This document shows positions 12,110-24,009 of a stretch of DNA of 64,000 bases, in pieces. Positions within the stretch are counted from its first letter, which is position 1, and each line of letters starts with the position of its first letter. The position numbers and the translations under genes were made by a program. The DNA is from Linnemannia elongata (lineage: Eukaryota; Mortierellomycota; Mortierellomycetes; Mortierellales; Mortierellaceae), in assembly GCA_036320915.1 (NCBI GenBank), contig JAXBDG010000004.1:930001-994000 (forward strand). Reading direction: 5' to 3'. The notes under the pieces were generated by a model. That model did not search any database, was not told the DNA's origin, and saw nothing but the letters and a program-made list of their open reading frames with translations.

Positions 12110-13305
12110 ATGTCTTCCAGTCCATCCGGTAAGTCTGCCATTTCTTCGAAAGTCCACTCACAACACAATAACTTTTCTTGCCCTTTTCAGAAAGAAGAGA
12201 GAATCTTTTTTTGAATTCACACCCAGATACAAAAGATTCGATCCAATCGAGGGCAAAGCACAAATAACAATAATAATAATAATCGGCGAACAACGAACGA
12301 AAGGAACAAACGAACAAACACAAAGGAGCAGAAAAAAAATTTCCAGCCTCCGTCTTTGCTACACCCACTCACTCCTTTGTTGTTTGTTTGTTGTCTGTGG
12401 TTCCTTTCTGTCTCTAAGTGCGCGAGAATGTGTACGAATGTGTGCGTATTCGAGTGTGTGGTATATGTGTGAATGAGTGAGTGCCACATCATCATCCCCA
12501 ACAACACCTTGCGTTTCTCATTTGATCCTTCAATCCACACATACACCCCTGCCTCCTCTCTTCTTTCCTTTCTGTTTCTGTTCCTGTTCCTTGATATGTG
12601 ACCCCGGACCCTGATTTCAACGGGAACCTGTTATATCTCTTTCTCGGAGCCTTTCTATTTTTCTTTCATATGCAAAGCCGTGGATTGGACGCACACACAC
12701 GTAAAAAAAGAGTCAATCAAGTGGTGCCTGAGACGAGCAGAGTTTTTTTTTTTTTTTTTTTTTGTTGTTTACATTTTTTTATTTTTTTTTATTTCGCCTT
12801 TTCGTGTTCGGTAATCGGAAGAATGGAATGAACAAGGGAAGAATGGGGCGTATGTGTGTACCTTGTCCACATCCCCTCCTCTTTATCATTGTTACTCGTT
12901 CTTGTTTTTATTTTCTTTCTTTCTTTCTTTCCTTTCTTCACCTTCTTCGCCAGCAGCACCCTCCATTAAATCCAACGTACCGTTCGTTTGTCAACCACCT
13001 TCGCTCCTTGTCCCAATCCAAATCCACTCTATCGCTCCAATCGATCTCTCCTCTTCTTTCTCCACCCCCTTCCTCCTTCCTTTGTTGATTGTTCCCCGTC
13101 CTATTGTTCCTTTCTTTTTCCTCCTCCTCTATCCCTTCCTCTTCGCCTCCTCCCTTCTTTTCCTTTTCTCTTTTAACTTGTCCCTGCATCTCATCCAACA
13201 AAAAATCCATTTTCTTTCTTCTCCTCTTTTCTTCCTTCCTCTTTCTTCTTTCTCCCCTTCCTTCCTTCTCATCTTCTCTCCCATCGTCATTCGTTATCCT
13301 CTCCA

Positions 13306-13342
<37 letters not shown>

Positions 13343-14260
13343 ATATTCTCTCCTCCCCCTACATCAACAAGCACGCACACATCCTTCTTCTCTCTCTCTC
13401 TTCTTTTCACCCTTCACTACACCATCCATCCTCCTTCCCTTCCTCCCTTTCTCCTCGATCCTCTCTCTCTTTTCCATTGACTACTGCGATAAACGACATT
13501 TTTTGTAAACTTGTATTCCTAACTCAATTCCTCATTCTTCTCTTCTCTTCTTCCTTATCCTTTTCCTCGCGTCCTCTTTCCATCTCATCCATTCCCTTGA
13601 CTTCGTGTCATATCCAATCCTCCTCCTTCGCCTTCCCGTCACATACCTATACACACACAAACAGCCATAGTGACAATGACAGCAACCACATTCACAAGCT
13701 GCCTGCCCTCACCGGGTTCCCCCTTCCCCCTCCTTGACTATAACTTTTCGCCCATCCCCGCCGGCCCTCTCTCGCCCGACGCCCGTGCCCAGCTCCAGAA
13801 CGAGCTTGACCAGATCCGGAAATGCTCCGCAGAGTCTCAGACCGCCTACAATGCAGCTCATGCCTCCATTCCTTCCTATCAACAGCTCGTCCTCACCACC
13901 CACGCCCAGGTCGCCGCAGCCAAGCAGGCTGTCCTCAAGGCTAAGGGCCTTACGCCAAACTCCTCCTCGCCCCCCTCTATCGCCAACTCGACCTCCTCTT
14001 CTTCATCGACTTCGAATGCTTCTTCGCCACCCTCACCTCTCTCCCCCCTCAACCACATGCACCAGGACCTCCTCAGCGGCATTCAGGCACATGGCCAGAA
14101 TCTTGAACGCCTCGAACAAGAACACGTCGAACTCGGTCTGAAACTGTCGCAGGTCCTTCGGGACAAGGCCGAGGCAGAGGAGACAAAGAAGCGCCTGAAC
14201 GACTACATGATGCGAGCAAAGTCAAGGATCAGGGAGATTGAGCAGAAGCTGAGCGAATGA
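12110..14260 (+). CDS. Unknown coiled-coil protein with 19-nt first coding exon
   Basis: Exon 1 (12110-12128) encodes MSSSPS plus one base and ends at a perfect GTAAGT donor. Exon 2 (13671-14260) follows CATAG and continues in frame, giving 202 residues. I do not recognise the family. The N-terminus is Pro/Ser-rich, residues ~40-95 form an Ala/Gln-rich helix (DARAQLQNELDQIRKCSAES), then comes a Ser/Pro linker, and residues ~135-202 form a strong coiled coil ending KSRIREIEQKLSE. It is probably a structural or adaptor protein; no catalytic motif is seen. The 1542-nt intron is unusually long and CT-rich and holds a T33 run. An alternative is a start at the ATG at 13676 in exon 2, which would lose only eight residues; the clean donor and phase favour the spliced start. 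Confidence 0.6.
13309..13341 (+). repeat. T33 homopolymer in first intron
   Basis: Thirty-three consecutive T lie inside the long CT-rich intron of the coiled-coil gene, about 330 nt upstream of its acceptor. Confidence 0.95.
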
Positions 14261-14533
14261 GAATGAGAATGGGAATGAGAATGAGAATGAGGAAAGAAGG
14301 GACCTTGATCTGGTCCGAACCTTCCTCTCTTCTTTTCCACACTCTCTCACTCGCTTGACGCGGCGCCACCACTTTTTTTTTTTTCTTTCTTTTTTTCTGT
14401 TTCGCCATACCTTACCATACCACAACATACCAGCACTACATCACACCGAACTACAACAGCAACACGGTCAACGATAACGACAACGACTACAACTACAACA
14501 TCGACAACAGCATCAACAAAAATCAAACAACCC

Positions 14534-14559
14534 AAAAAAAAAAAAAAAAAAAAAAAAAA
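14534..14559 (+). repeat. A26 homopolymer
   Basis: Twenty-six consecutive A lie 274 nt past the stop codon of the coiled-coil gene. Confidence 0.95.
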
Positions 14560-15650
14560 CCACCATTTTCACTTGCTAACTCGACAACACCCTCATACCA
14601 ATGTACCAAACTGAGCAAATTATCGGCAACAACAACCCACAGCAAAAACAGAAATCAACAACAGCTGCAAACCACAAGCTGCTCGACCTCCCTCAACAGC
14701 AAATAAAAAAACGGGATTACAGGGCAACAGCGGTTGGAAGAAAGGAAGCATCCATTTCGGACTAAACACAAACGAACAAACAAACAAGCAACAATCAACG
14801 ACTCCAGAAAAGTATCACCGACAAATCTTTGGCGAGGCAACCAAAACAGAGCACTACTAGAACGGATGAACAGACAAGGAAGAGACATGAGTAGGCCCAC
14901 GGACATTGCGGTTGGCAACATATCCCATCAACAACAACAACATCCTCATCGTCGTCGGCAAAGCAACGTGCCAACTCTCGCTCCTGTGTGGCAGCACACA
15001 GCCTCGGCCCTTTGACTCGTGCCACAACCAATTCCTCGATTGAATGTGAAGTCGACAAGCCGGCAAACAAAAAAAGGCGCTCTCTTTTGATTGTCGATAC
15101 TCCTCCATCTCGCCAAGGGCGCATTGGCTCCATCATCCGCCCTGTCTGTCTCTTTTCGACACTGTCCCCTCCTCTCGGTCCTCTGCCTCGCCACGCCCGT
15201 TGTCTTTTCTTTTTACTTTTTCTGTTTGCCGTCCACATTTGGTTGTCGACGCCTGTCCTCCCTTCTTTCCTTCCAATTTTTACTTTACCCCCTACTCTCT
15301 TCTTTCTGCATTGCTTGTACTCGTGGCACTGTTAGGCTGTTATTAGTTTTATTATTACTCTTTTGTGCAGCAGCTGTTTGTTTTTTCCTGTTCATTTTTT
15401 TTCTTGTTTTGCATAATACCTGTCTGCCTCTGTCTATGTCCTTCCCGTCTGCAACGACCCATGGATCACGACATGCGACATGCTCTTTTCTTTCATCTCT
15501 TTGTTGTTTGTGTTTATCTCTCCTTCATTCATTCATTTTTCAGGACCATTGCAACAATTCCTTTATGCATGGTCATACTAGACATGTCATAGCATTTGGT
15601 CAGGCACACGCGGTATGAAAAAAAACAAGACAGAGCAGGGAGCGAGAGGG

Positions 15651-15680
<30 letters not shown>
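15651..15680 (+). repeat. A30 homopolymer
   Basis: Thirty consecutive A interrupt the intergenic region, followed at once by GCGCGC and a CT-rich stretch. Confidence 0.95.
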
Positions 15681-15681
<1 letters not shown>

Positions 15682-17094
15682 CGCGCACCCCTTAGAGTGT
15701 CAAACAATCTCTCTCTCTCTCTGTCTTGCCCTTGTGTCTCTTTCTTTATTTCTTCCTTCCTTTTTTTCTTCCGTTTTTTATTTCTCTCGCTGCTTGTCGT
15801 CGATCTCTTTTGCCCTTGTGGCTCCAAAAGTTTTTTTCTTCATTCTTTTTTTTCATCTATTTTTTTTTTCTCACTCTGTCCCTTCACTTGCATTTTTCTT
15901 TTCTATTTTGCTCTTGTACAACCCCATCCCACGTTTTTTTATCTCCTTTTCTTTTTTCTCTTCGCATACCATATTACCTACTATCTCCTGCATTTTCTTT
16001 TCTTTTTCTTCCAAGTCCAACGTGACAATAATAAAAACTCAATAACAATAAACCACAAACAACTTTCCTGAACAAAATAACGATGAATGAAGGGGCAGTT
16101 TCGTGAAACGACAACCCTTTTCTGTGTGTGTGTATGTATGTGTGTTTGAGCTGCACATAACTTCGACCCTTGCTTTCGTGTCAGTTGTCACCTGGCTATG
16201 CAAGAATGCTCCTTCTAACGTCTTTCTTTCATTTTGTAGGAAAGAGTGCAAGGAGAAGGATTCGGGGAGGAGTAGTAGAAGATCTGAGGGGGAGGGGGGA
16301 TATTATGATAAAGAAGATCATAGTGATATGAGGCCTTCCTTCAACCACACCTACTTGTTTGCCCACTCGTGTTTTTCATTTTATTTTTTTATTTTTTTCC
16401 GCGCGGCCTACGGCGAGTCGCGGGTTTACTTTTCTTTCCTTTTTTTTTTTTTTTTACCCCGCACTTGCGCGTGGGGCAAGATATCGTCGCCTTTCCCTTG
16501 GAGTCTTGACTGTTGAATGCGCGACCCTTAACAGAAGTAAAGAGCAGTCTCGATTGCCGTGGCTTAGAACCTGGCCTGGCTCATCTCCACTCACTGACCC
16601 TCCCCTTTCTTCTCTCACAAAAGAGGTCGATCTGCCCCTTCCACAGCCAGCATTTCTTTCTTTCTTTTACTTCAACTTTTTTTTTAACTACTTTCTTGTC
16701 TGGCCCTAGGAGACTTTTTTCTTCAACTGGGGAATCTTCCAAAGTCGTATTTACTGCACCAAACAAAAACCTTCTCTCCTTTACCATACCTCGTTGCCTA
16801 TCCCCTTCCACACGCACGCACAACAGAGCAAAAGGGAGCACATACATCCTACTACGCCTTCCTATCCCCTTGGCTAGTCTCCTACGCACCTCTTTATCAT
16901 TCCTATCCTTCTATCTCTCTCTTTCTCTCTTTCTTCCTTTGAGTACACTCTTCAAGGCCTACAACCCTACTTGCACTCGTCATCATCGTCCCGCTCATTT
17001 TTTTTTTCACCTTTATCCTCCGCACAAGCACACATACCTCGGATCACATACCGCCCCGCGCCATTTTTCACAGGATCATCACATCAAAATAGAT

Positions 17095-17544
17095 ATGGAT
17101 ATCGAGGACAATCATCGTGACAAGGTAAGTCAAGAACAATCTTGTTTTTTTTTGGATGCGTTGAAAGAGCATATTACGTTTTATATGATAAGATGAAGAA
17201 GAGCCTATCTAGGAAGAGTCTGGTTTCGGAAGGAAGAGCGAAAAGGAGGAGTAGGAGGCGGCTGATGTAAAAGAGGAGAGTGAGTTGTGAATGAATGCGT
17301 GGGTGTGTTTTGCATTCAAAAACAGGAGTTCGCTGTGTTTATGATGGGTAACCTTGTTGGAGTATGGGGGACGAGTAGGAAGGAAGGGAGGAGGAAGGAA
17401 AGTTTGAAAGTTTTGGTTGAACGAAAGAAGGGTAAAAAATAGAGGGGATTTCAGTCCGTGTGCCGTCTGCGTGCGTGCTGCGTGTGCCACTGAGTTTGTG
17501 GGTGTGTCGGTGAGTCTGTGTGAAATGGGGTGGGTGTGACCTTC

Positions 17545-17588
<44 letters not shown>

Positions 17589-20500
17589 AATACCATGCCA
17601 TCCGTACATTGTTCTTCATGATATTAAGAGGAGTTGCACCTGTCTGCGATTGTTGGAACGGCTTTCGTCGCGTCGGTTGAGGATGATGATGGATATAAAT
17701 ATGTGTTGTACTGCAGCACGTTGAAAGGCAATGGAGCTCCTACTTTCATTTTAGCCGTTTTCCAGGCTGAAGGAGGTGGTCCTGGTTGGTTTGAGGTTAC
17801 GGTGGTGGTTCAATTGTCTGGATCCCTATTTTGCCTCCTTTATCCTATCTTCATACCTCACCTTCCCCCTTTTTTTCTTGTACTCGTGGATACTCGTCGA
17901 TGAAACAAGAGAGTTAAACTAACAGCATCTTTGTTCTTTGCAACGACTGTTTACATTGGAAAACCCAAAATAGACGACAGTCAGTCTTCTGGTCGGCATG
18001 AAGATGGCTATGGAGCAACACAGTAAAGGGAAAATGGCTCGTACCATCACCGACGCCGACTCAACGACAACGACGACACAACCATCTGCTACCGACAGCC
18101 CACTCGGCCAAGCCGCCACCGCCTCTTCTACGAGTACCACAACCAGGCCTCCCAACAAACAAGGTAGGCAAATCATTGAATATTAGTTAATTGTACACTT
18201 GCTCCCGCTCTATTCAGGGAGTTTTGTGACCATAGCAAAGACAAGCCTGTTGGTGTGTTGTGTATGTATGTGCACAAAGTGAAGCCATGGTATTAGACCA
18301 CTAATCATCCATCTTTTCTTGTGCATATTATATCCTGAAATAGCCAAGGTATCGGCATCGGCAAGAACTCGACCCGTCATGGCCCTGGAAACTCCAGTTG
18401 GAGCTTTCCCGATCACAGGAATCAACAACGCTTCTTCAGCAGCTTCAACAGCAGATCGCCCGCCTCCAGCCAGCCCCGTCTTGCCCCACAAACAAGCCAA
18501 TGGATCCACTCTTGCCCGCTCATCACAACAATATGTTTCTTTCAACAGCAATAACAACAGTGCTGCTTCTACTGCCAATGCCATCAACAACAATATCAAC
18601 AGTAATGGCGTCACGAATACCAACCTCAACAATATTCTTACAACTGGCGATCAACAGCAGCAGGCAGCACCGATCCGGTACTCGTTTGCACACAGAGCCA
18701 CCAACCCACCCGACGCAGCCACCAGCTGGAAACCCACAATGTCTTTGGATCTCATTTCACCCGGAGCTAGTCCTTCAACATTGGCTACGAGGGAGATGTT
18801 TGCTATCCGAGAGCCTCTTCCTGTGTTCTACTTGGAAAAGAACTACGTCGTCCGAGCCAGTTTACCAAGATCTTTCTATATGATCATGGCCCAGCATGGT
18901 ATCAAGCACTGCTGTGTATTTGATTTCCCTGTTGGCAGCAAGTGGTGGAGCGAGCTCTCTGGACTGAGAAAGGTATATATATATACTTCAACCCAACCCT
19001 TGCTGCGTTGTCTGTCGTTTTGTTTGTATTTCATTGAAGTGGTTTGAAGAAAAATACTAACCGTGCGCAACCTTTTCTTTTCTCTCCTTTATTGACATAC
19101 GTAGAGCACGTACGTTGATATCAGGGCCGAGAACTCGTCGGAACGGTGGGAGCTGCACCTGAAGCCATCGCGCGACCGAATGTAAGCCTTTCCTTCTTCC
19201 TTGGTTGTTTTTACTCGCGTGGGCATACATTGTACACATGCGCATTGATCAAGCGTTTTCTAACATGACTTACCTTGTTCGTTCATTTGATAGCAACATC
19301 TTTGGATATATTTGCAAGCACGATTACTTGGCAAATGTGATCAACGGACAAAAGATGAACTTGCTTCATAATAGGAGACTACCACTCGTCCTGGATCTGG
19401 ATGACACTCTCGTTCGGCTCATCGGCAACGAGCGCACCCGATATGTTTCTGAAGCTGATGCTATGACCGGTAAGAACGTGCTTTAATATTTCTTTTCCTG
19501 TCTCCAAGGAGTATGGGTATGTATCCAAAACGACTGCGTTGACTGACTTCGTGTTTTTTGCTTTCACTCTATTGTTGTATAGTCCCTACAAGAATCCGCA
19601 AGTTGAGAGATGGACGACAAGTGGTCTTGACAGACCATGTGGAGGAGTTCTTGGAATGGGCTTGCAGATTCTATGAGATTTCTGTCTGTTCACTCGGGTA
19701 AGTGTTACCCATCATTCTATTTTGTATTTTGCGAAGGAGACCAATGCCATTTTTCTTACGATCGTAACTAACTAAATTGTTGTTATTTTCTTTTCGATAC
19801 AATTAGTGAGCAGAGCTATGTGGAACAGGTGGCGGATGTGCTGGACCCACTGAAGACACGGATACGGGGACTCAAGTACTCGGCGCGCCAGGAGTATGAT
19901 TTCTTGAACCCTATTGTCGTCGTGCCACCTACAACGGCAGTATCCCCTGCACCGCCGGCACCCGCACCAAGTGGTGCTCAACCTAACGGGCAGATCGACG
20001 CCACTATATCTTATTCGTCTACGGCATCATCATCAACAACGGCGGCTGTCGCATCACCATCAACATCAACATCAACACCATCACCACCAGCAGCAACGAC
20101 AGCGGCAACGACATCGACGACGACGCCACCCTCGCCAGTCTCAGTCACTGGCCTTTCGACGGCAACAATCACAGCAGCCGTTATCGCAGCCACACAGCCT
20201 CCAACACCACCCAAGGACTTGCTATCCTTGTACGCCTTCTGTGCTGCGAACAAACCCCCTACGGATGGGTTACCCGATATCGGCACAGGGTTCTCGCTCC
20301 CCCTTATCTTGGATGATCTGACCCAGATGTGGCCTCCAGATCAACACGACAATGTGATTGTGGTCAAGGAACAGCGCGGGGCTTCAGTCTGGACTGTGAA
20401 TCTGTTCCCGATGGTTCAGCATGTCTTGATGGCGGTTCATTCCGAGTTTTTTAGGGCTTATGATCAGTGGGTTCAGGCTCGACAGGCGGCTGTTGCGTCG

Positions 20501-20869
20501 ATTACTATTGGTGGCGCGCCACCAGCTGCAGGACTCTCGGGGAGTGAGGCAGTAGGTGGAGCGATCGATTTCACGGCAACGACGGCGGCTAAGACGGCGT
20601 TCCTGAACATGCCTGTTCCTTCTCCTATTGGGTGTTATAAGGAGTGGTTGAGGGGGTCTTTGAGCAATCAGATCAGCTTAACGTATGCAGCTCCTCCGGC
20701 CCATTTGGTTACGCAGGTTGCTCAGCAGCATCAACAGGCTGCTGCTCAGCAACAGCAGGCCCAGCAACAGCAAGCCCAGCAACAGCAAGCCCAGCAACAG
20801 CAAGCCCAGCAGCAAGCCCAGCAGCAGCAACAGGGAGGACAGCAACCCCCTCAGCAGCCTCAAGCCTAA
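17095..20869 (+). CDS. FCP1-homology (HAD-superfamily) phosphatase with poly-Q tail
   Basis: Seven exons read 17095-17124, 17974-18163, 18344-18972, 19105-19181, 19294-19469, 19583-19697 and 19807-20869, in frame throughout, giving 759 residues. The motif LVLDLDDTLV places the HAD nucleophile and acid/base at Asp343 and Asp345. LILDDLTQMW at ~572-581 supplies the later Asp pair of the FCP1 fold. Such enzymes dephosphorylate Ser residues, typically in the RNA polymerase II CTD; the substrate here is inferred from family only. Residues ~11-180 are low-complexity Ser/Thr/Asn. A ~120-residue Ser/Thr/Pro/Ala insert splits the catalytic domain before LDD. The C-terminus is a Gln-Ala repeat. No BRCT domain is seen, so it is unlike canonical Fcp1 and may be a CPL-type member. 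The first exon is just 30 nt and its intron (849 nt) contains T37. Confidence 0.82.
17551..17587 (+). repeat. T37 homopolymer in first intron of the FCP1-like gene
   Basis: Thirty-seven consecutive T lie in the 849-nt first intron, about 386 nt before the acceptor. Confidence 0.95.
20736..20850 (+). repeat. CAG/CAA coding repeat (poly-Q with Ala)
   Basis: A ~15-bp unit (CAGCAACAGCAAGCC and variants) is repeated about five times and encodes QQQQA units at the C-terminus of the FCP1-like protein. It is likely to vary in copy number (inference). Confidence 0.9.
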
Positions 20870-21057
20870 GTAGTGCGTGGAACCTGACGTTTGCAGTTTG
20901 CAAGCTTCAAAACGTCTCCAAGAAAAAAAACCAATAAGACAACAAAAAAAAAAAAAAAAAAAAAGAAGCTGAACTGATATGGAATGGATGTGTCTTTTCA
21001 TCGCGGCAAAAGAAGCGGCCAAGTAATGGTACGATGATTGTTCATTTCTGTGGAAGA

Positions 21058-21118
<61 letters not shown>

Positions 21119-21375
21119 TCATCCCAGCATTGCAACATTGCAGCGTTTATGCAACGCATACATTTCAAAAGTTGTGTCGCTTGAACCAAAGAACAGAGTG
21201 AAATTTCCCACGTTGCTCTTCAGGAACTGCCAGGCACAGAAGGGAAGTGTTCAGACAGTGTTCAATTTGGCTCTGAGAGAGTCCAGAGTGGGATGATATT
21301 TTTTGTGAAAGAAATGCTTAATATTATTTTGGGATGAGAATTGAAATACAGATAAGGAGAAGTGATAAATGTGCT
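20870..21375. other. Convergent intergenic gap with A21 and (AG)27
   Basis: This lies between the 3' ends of the FCP1-like gene and the decarboxylase gene. It contains A21 at 20944-20964 and a pure (AG)27 at 21061-21114. No gene is seen. Confidence 0.7.
21061..21114 (+). repeat. (AG)27 microsatellite
   Basis: Twenty-seven uninterrupted AG units lie between two convergent genes. Confidence 0.97.
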
Positions 21376-22578
21376 TTAAGCAAGACGCTTGGGGAGACCG
21401 GCGGCGTTCAAGAGACCATGCTGGGCAGAGTCGAGGGTGCGAGGGCCGTCATCGGCCTTGGTGTGCAGGATCTGCTTGACGGCGCCCTGGGCGAAGACAG
21501 GCGAGATCCGTGCGTCAAAGTTCTGAGGCAAACCAGCGGCAACCTTCTCAGGGTTCTCCTTGACAAGGTTGAGGGAGTCATCAAAGGCAGCACCGGGGAA
21601 GTAGTGGGAGAGGATAGAGTAGATCTCGGCCATGTTCTCCTTGGGTGCGTAGATGACTGCATTTGGGCCGGCATCAAAGGTATAAGCGGCCTTGACGCCA
21701 TCCTTGTTGTACTCTGTGATAATGCGGATGATGGCGCGGGAGATGTCGTTCATGTAGAAGATAGGGGGGTAGGTGTCGAGGCAAACGGCGTGGAACTGGT
21801 TGGAATCCTGCATGGTCAACTCTGCAAACTTGGGGAAGTCCTTGGCGTGGATAGCGGCGATCATGTCGTCCATGCGCTTGGGGACGACGTCCTTGATACG
21901 GTGTTGGAGGAGAGCAGAGGTCTTGACGGTCAATTGCATACCCTCGGTAGAGGAGGTGCCCTTCTTCTCGTCCGAGACGACACAGATCATGGCCTGAAGA
22001 TCGGGCCAGTGGGTCTCGGGCGCGATCTGGACGGCTCTGCTGTCGGAACCATCGGCCTTCTCGCCCATTTCCCAGGCAACAAATCCTCCAAAGAGACTCC
22101 TGCAGGCAGATCCAGACCCCTGACGAGCGACGACCGAAAGATCCGAGGCGTTCAAGGGCAGCTCGAACAACTTGGAGAGCGTGTAGACCAAGCAGGCGTA
22201 TCCAGAAGCCGAAGAAGCCAATCCAGCAGCGGTAGGGAAGTTGTTCTCGGAGCAGATATGGATCTTGAGTCCCGCAAGCTTGGGGAGGGTTGCGTTCTCG
22301 GCCTCGAGGGTGGCGCGGAGGGCACGAGTCTCACGGAGACAGGCGACGAGACGCTTGTTCTTCTCGATGGATTCCTCGATACCGTTCAACCAGAGGCGGT
22401 CGGTGGTAAAGTCAGCGGAGGCGCGAATGGAGGTCTTGGAGTGGAGCTGGTCCTGGGAGAGGGTGACGGAGAGGGAGGAGTTTGTGGGGAGGATGAGCGA
22501 GGTGTCACGCTTGCCCCAGTACTTGACCACGGCGATGTTGACGGGAGCGGTGCAGGTTGCTTCAAAGATAGCTGCCAT
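21376..22578 (-). CDS. MVD1: Diphosphomevalonate decarboxylase
   Basis: This single-exon gene encodes 400 residues. The enzyme converts mevalonate diphosphate to isopentenyl diphosphate with ATP, the last step of the mevalonate pathway that feeds ergosterol and other isoprenoids. Family motifs are clear: APVNIAVVKYWGKRD at 11-25, LPTNSSLSVTLSQDQ at 30-44, the GHMP kinase ATP loop PTAAGLASSASGYA at 115-128, GSGSACRSLFGGF, and AYTFDAGPNAV with the catalytic Asp. Length matches yeast Mvd1/Erg19 (about 396). The ATG at 22578 starts the conserved N-terminus; 52 upstream in-frame codons begin at a further ATG but encode low-complexity sequence and are probably leader. It diverges from the Mg2+ transporter gene. 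Confidence 0.97.
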   Translation of the reverse strand: MAAIFEATCTAPVNIAVVKYWGKRDTSLILPTNSSLSVTLSQDQLHSKTSIRASADFTTDRLWLNGIEESIEKNKRLVACLRETRALRATLEAENATLPKLAGLKIHICSENNFPTAAGLASSASGYACLVYTLSKLFELPLNASDLSVVARQGSGSACRSLFGGFVAWEMGEKADGSDSRAVQIAPETHWPDLQAMICVVSDEKKGTSSTEGMQLTVKTSALLQHRIKDVVPKRMDDMIAAIHAKDFPKFAELTMQDSNQFHAVCLDTYPPIFYMNDISRAIIRIITEYNKDGVKAAYTFDAGPNAVIYAPKENMAEIYSILSHYFPGAAFDDSLNLVKENPEKVAAGLPQNFDARISPVFAQGAVKQILHTKADDGPRTLDSAQHGLLNAAGLPKRLA

Positions 22579-23636
22579 TCTTGTTGTTGCTGGTTGGTTG
22601 GTTTTGGGTATTTGGTGAAGGAGGGGGGAGGTGTGAGGAAAGAAAGGGGAGGAAAAAGAAAGAGGATGACGGGTCGAAATGTAAACGCCTTTCTTTATTT
22701 TTGTTGTTGAAAGTTGAAGGACAGCCAGCGACACGATAAAAAAAAAGTGGGCAGATCAGGGCAACGGTGGCGGCTGATTGGCTGGACTGATCATGGCTCG
22801 ATTGATGAGAGGGGAAGGGAATGAAGAGGAGGAGGAGTAATATTTCTGGTCTCATGTGATCCTGACAATAGCCGGATCGAACAACTCCATCATTTTGATC
22901 AGAGGCAGAAAGAGAGAGATAGTATGATACAGGAAGGTGCCAGGCTGGCAATTGATCAAGCTGATCAGTGCCGTCATTGACAAGGATGTTTACGCTAGGG
23001 TATCAAGTGTATGTAGTACAGGAGCGGGATCTCTCTCTCTAGCTAAGGACAACTAGAACTGTGTGCTTTATGATGTGTGGGTGGGGTGGGTAACATTTGC
23101 TTCTAGACCAACAGAAAAGAGAGGACATGCGATTGTCCTCTGCAGAGAAATGAAATTAGGATTCTCTTGTCTTCGTCTGTCGTTTGTTTGAAGGTTCACA
23201 GACGAGAAAATGCTCCCTTGGACCAGTCGATTGGCCCGCCGGGCAAATGAAGGAAGAAAACGGCCTCCGCTTCCTATTTGCTTTTTTCCCCTCACCCTCA
23301 ACACACATAATATCATATCATACCTTGTCTGTCTGCCTGTCTGAAAGTCTGTCACTCCTACCTCACACGCATGTATTATTAGCTCCAGGGACAGTCAATT
23401 GGCCACACGGGCTTTGTCCTTTCTCTTTTCTCTTTTCTCTTTTCTCTTTTTCTTTTTCGCACCCTCTGAGTTCCCCCTTTCCCGTTCTCTCCATCACTCT
23501 TTTCTTCATCCTTTCCCTGGTTCGCCATCATCCTTTCATTTCCTTCTCTTCTCATCTCGCTCTCATCCTTCCAATAGCATAGACACGAGGAAACCTTTTT
23601 CTCTTTTTTCCCCTCCTGCTTCCTCACACCTTTCTT

Positions 23637-23681
<45 letters not shown>

Positions 23682-24009
23682 CTCCTTACCTTGTCTCCTT
23701 CCTTCCCCGTCTCTCACCTCTCTGCGTCTCCCTTCCGTCCCCTTTGGCCCACTTTCTCCCATCGTTGTGCTTTATCTTTCTTCCTTCCTTCTCTCTTCCT
23801 CTCTCGCCCTCCCTTGTTTATCTTGCCTTTAGACCCGACCTTGGCATACACCCTCCCCACTCTCTCTCTCTCCCTCTCCCTCTCTCTCTCTCTCTCTTTT
23901 CTGACACTCTTACACTCCCTCTACTCTCCTCTCCTTCCTTTTCTATCCTTCCATTATACCCAACCCATCCCAAACAACTGGACACATATATATATATCTA
24001 GCTTCCACC
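22579..24009. other. Divergent promoter region between MVD1 and the SLC41-type gene
   Basis: This 1.4-kb region must hold both promoters. Plus-strand CT-rich leader sequence fills 23400-24000, with (TC)n tracts at 23641-23673 and 23861-23898, just before the transporter start. No gene is supported. Confidence 0.6.
23641..23673 (+). repeat. (TC)n microsatellite
   Basis: About sixteen uninterrupted TC units lie in the CT-rich leader of the transporter gene. A second tract with one interruption lies at 23861-23898. Confidence 0.95.

Larger units (their letters stand above)
14261..17094. other. Intergenic region, 2.8 kb
   Basis: This holds the 3' flank of the coiled-coil gene and the upstream region of the FCP1-like gene. 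A26 lies at 14534-14559 and A30 at 15651-15680. The plus strand is strongly CT-rich at 15690-16020 and 16590-17050, the latter leading into the next start codon. No coding or RNA gene is supported. Confidence 0.6.

Noticed and set aside
12898..13480. Long plus- and minus-strand frames in CT-rich sequence
   Set aside because: Simple-sequence translation (Ser/Phe/Pro/Leu or Glu/Arg/Lys) inside an intron; not protein-like.
21334..22710. 458-codon open frame on the plus strand across MVD1
   Set aside because: It is fully antisense to the well-conserved decarboxylase gene, has no domain, and arises from that gene's GC-rich third codon positions.
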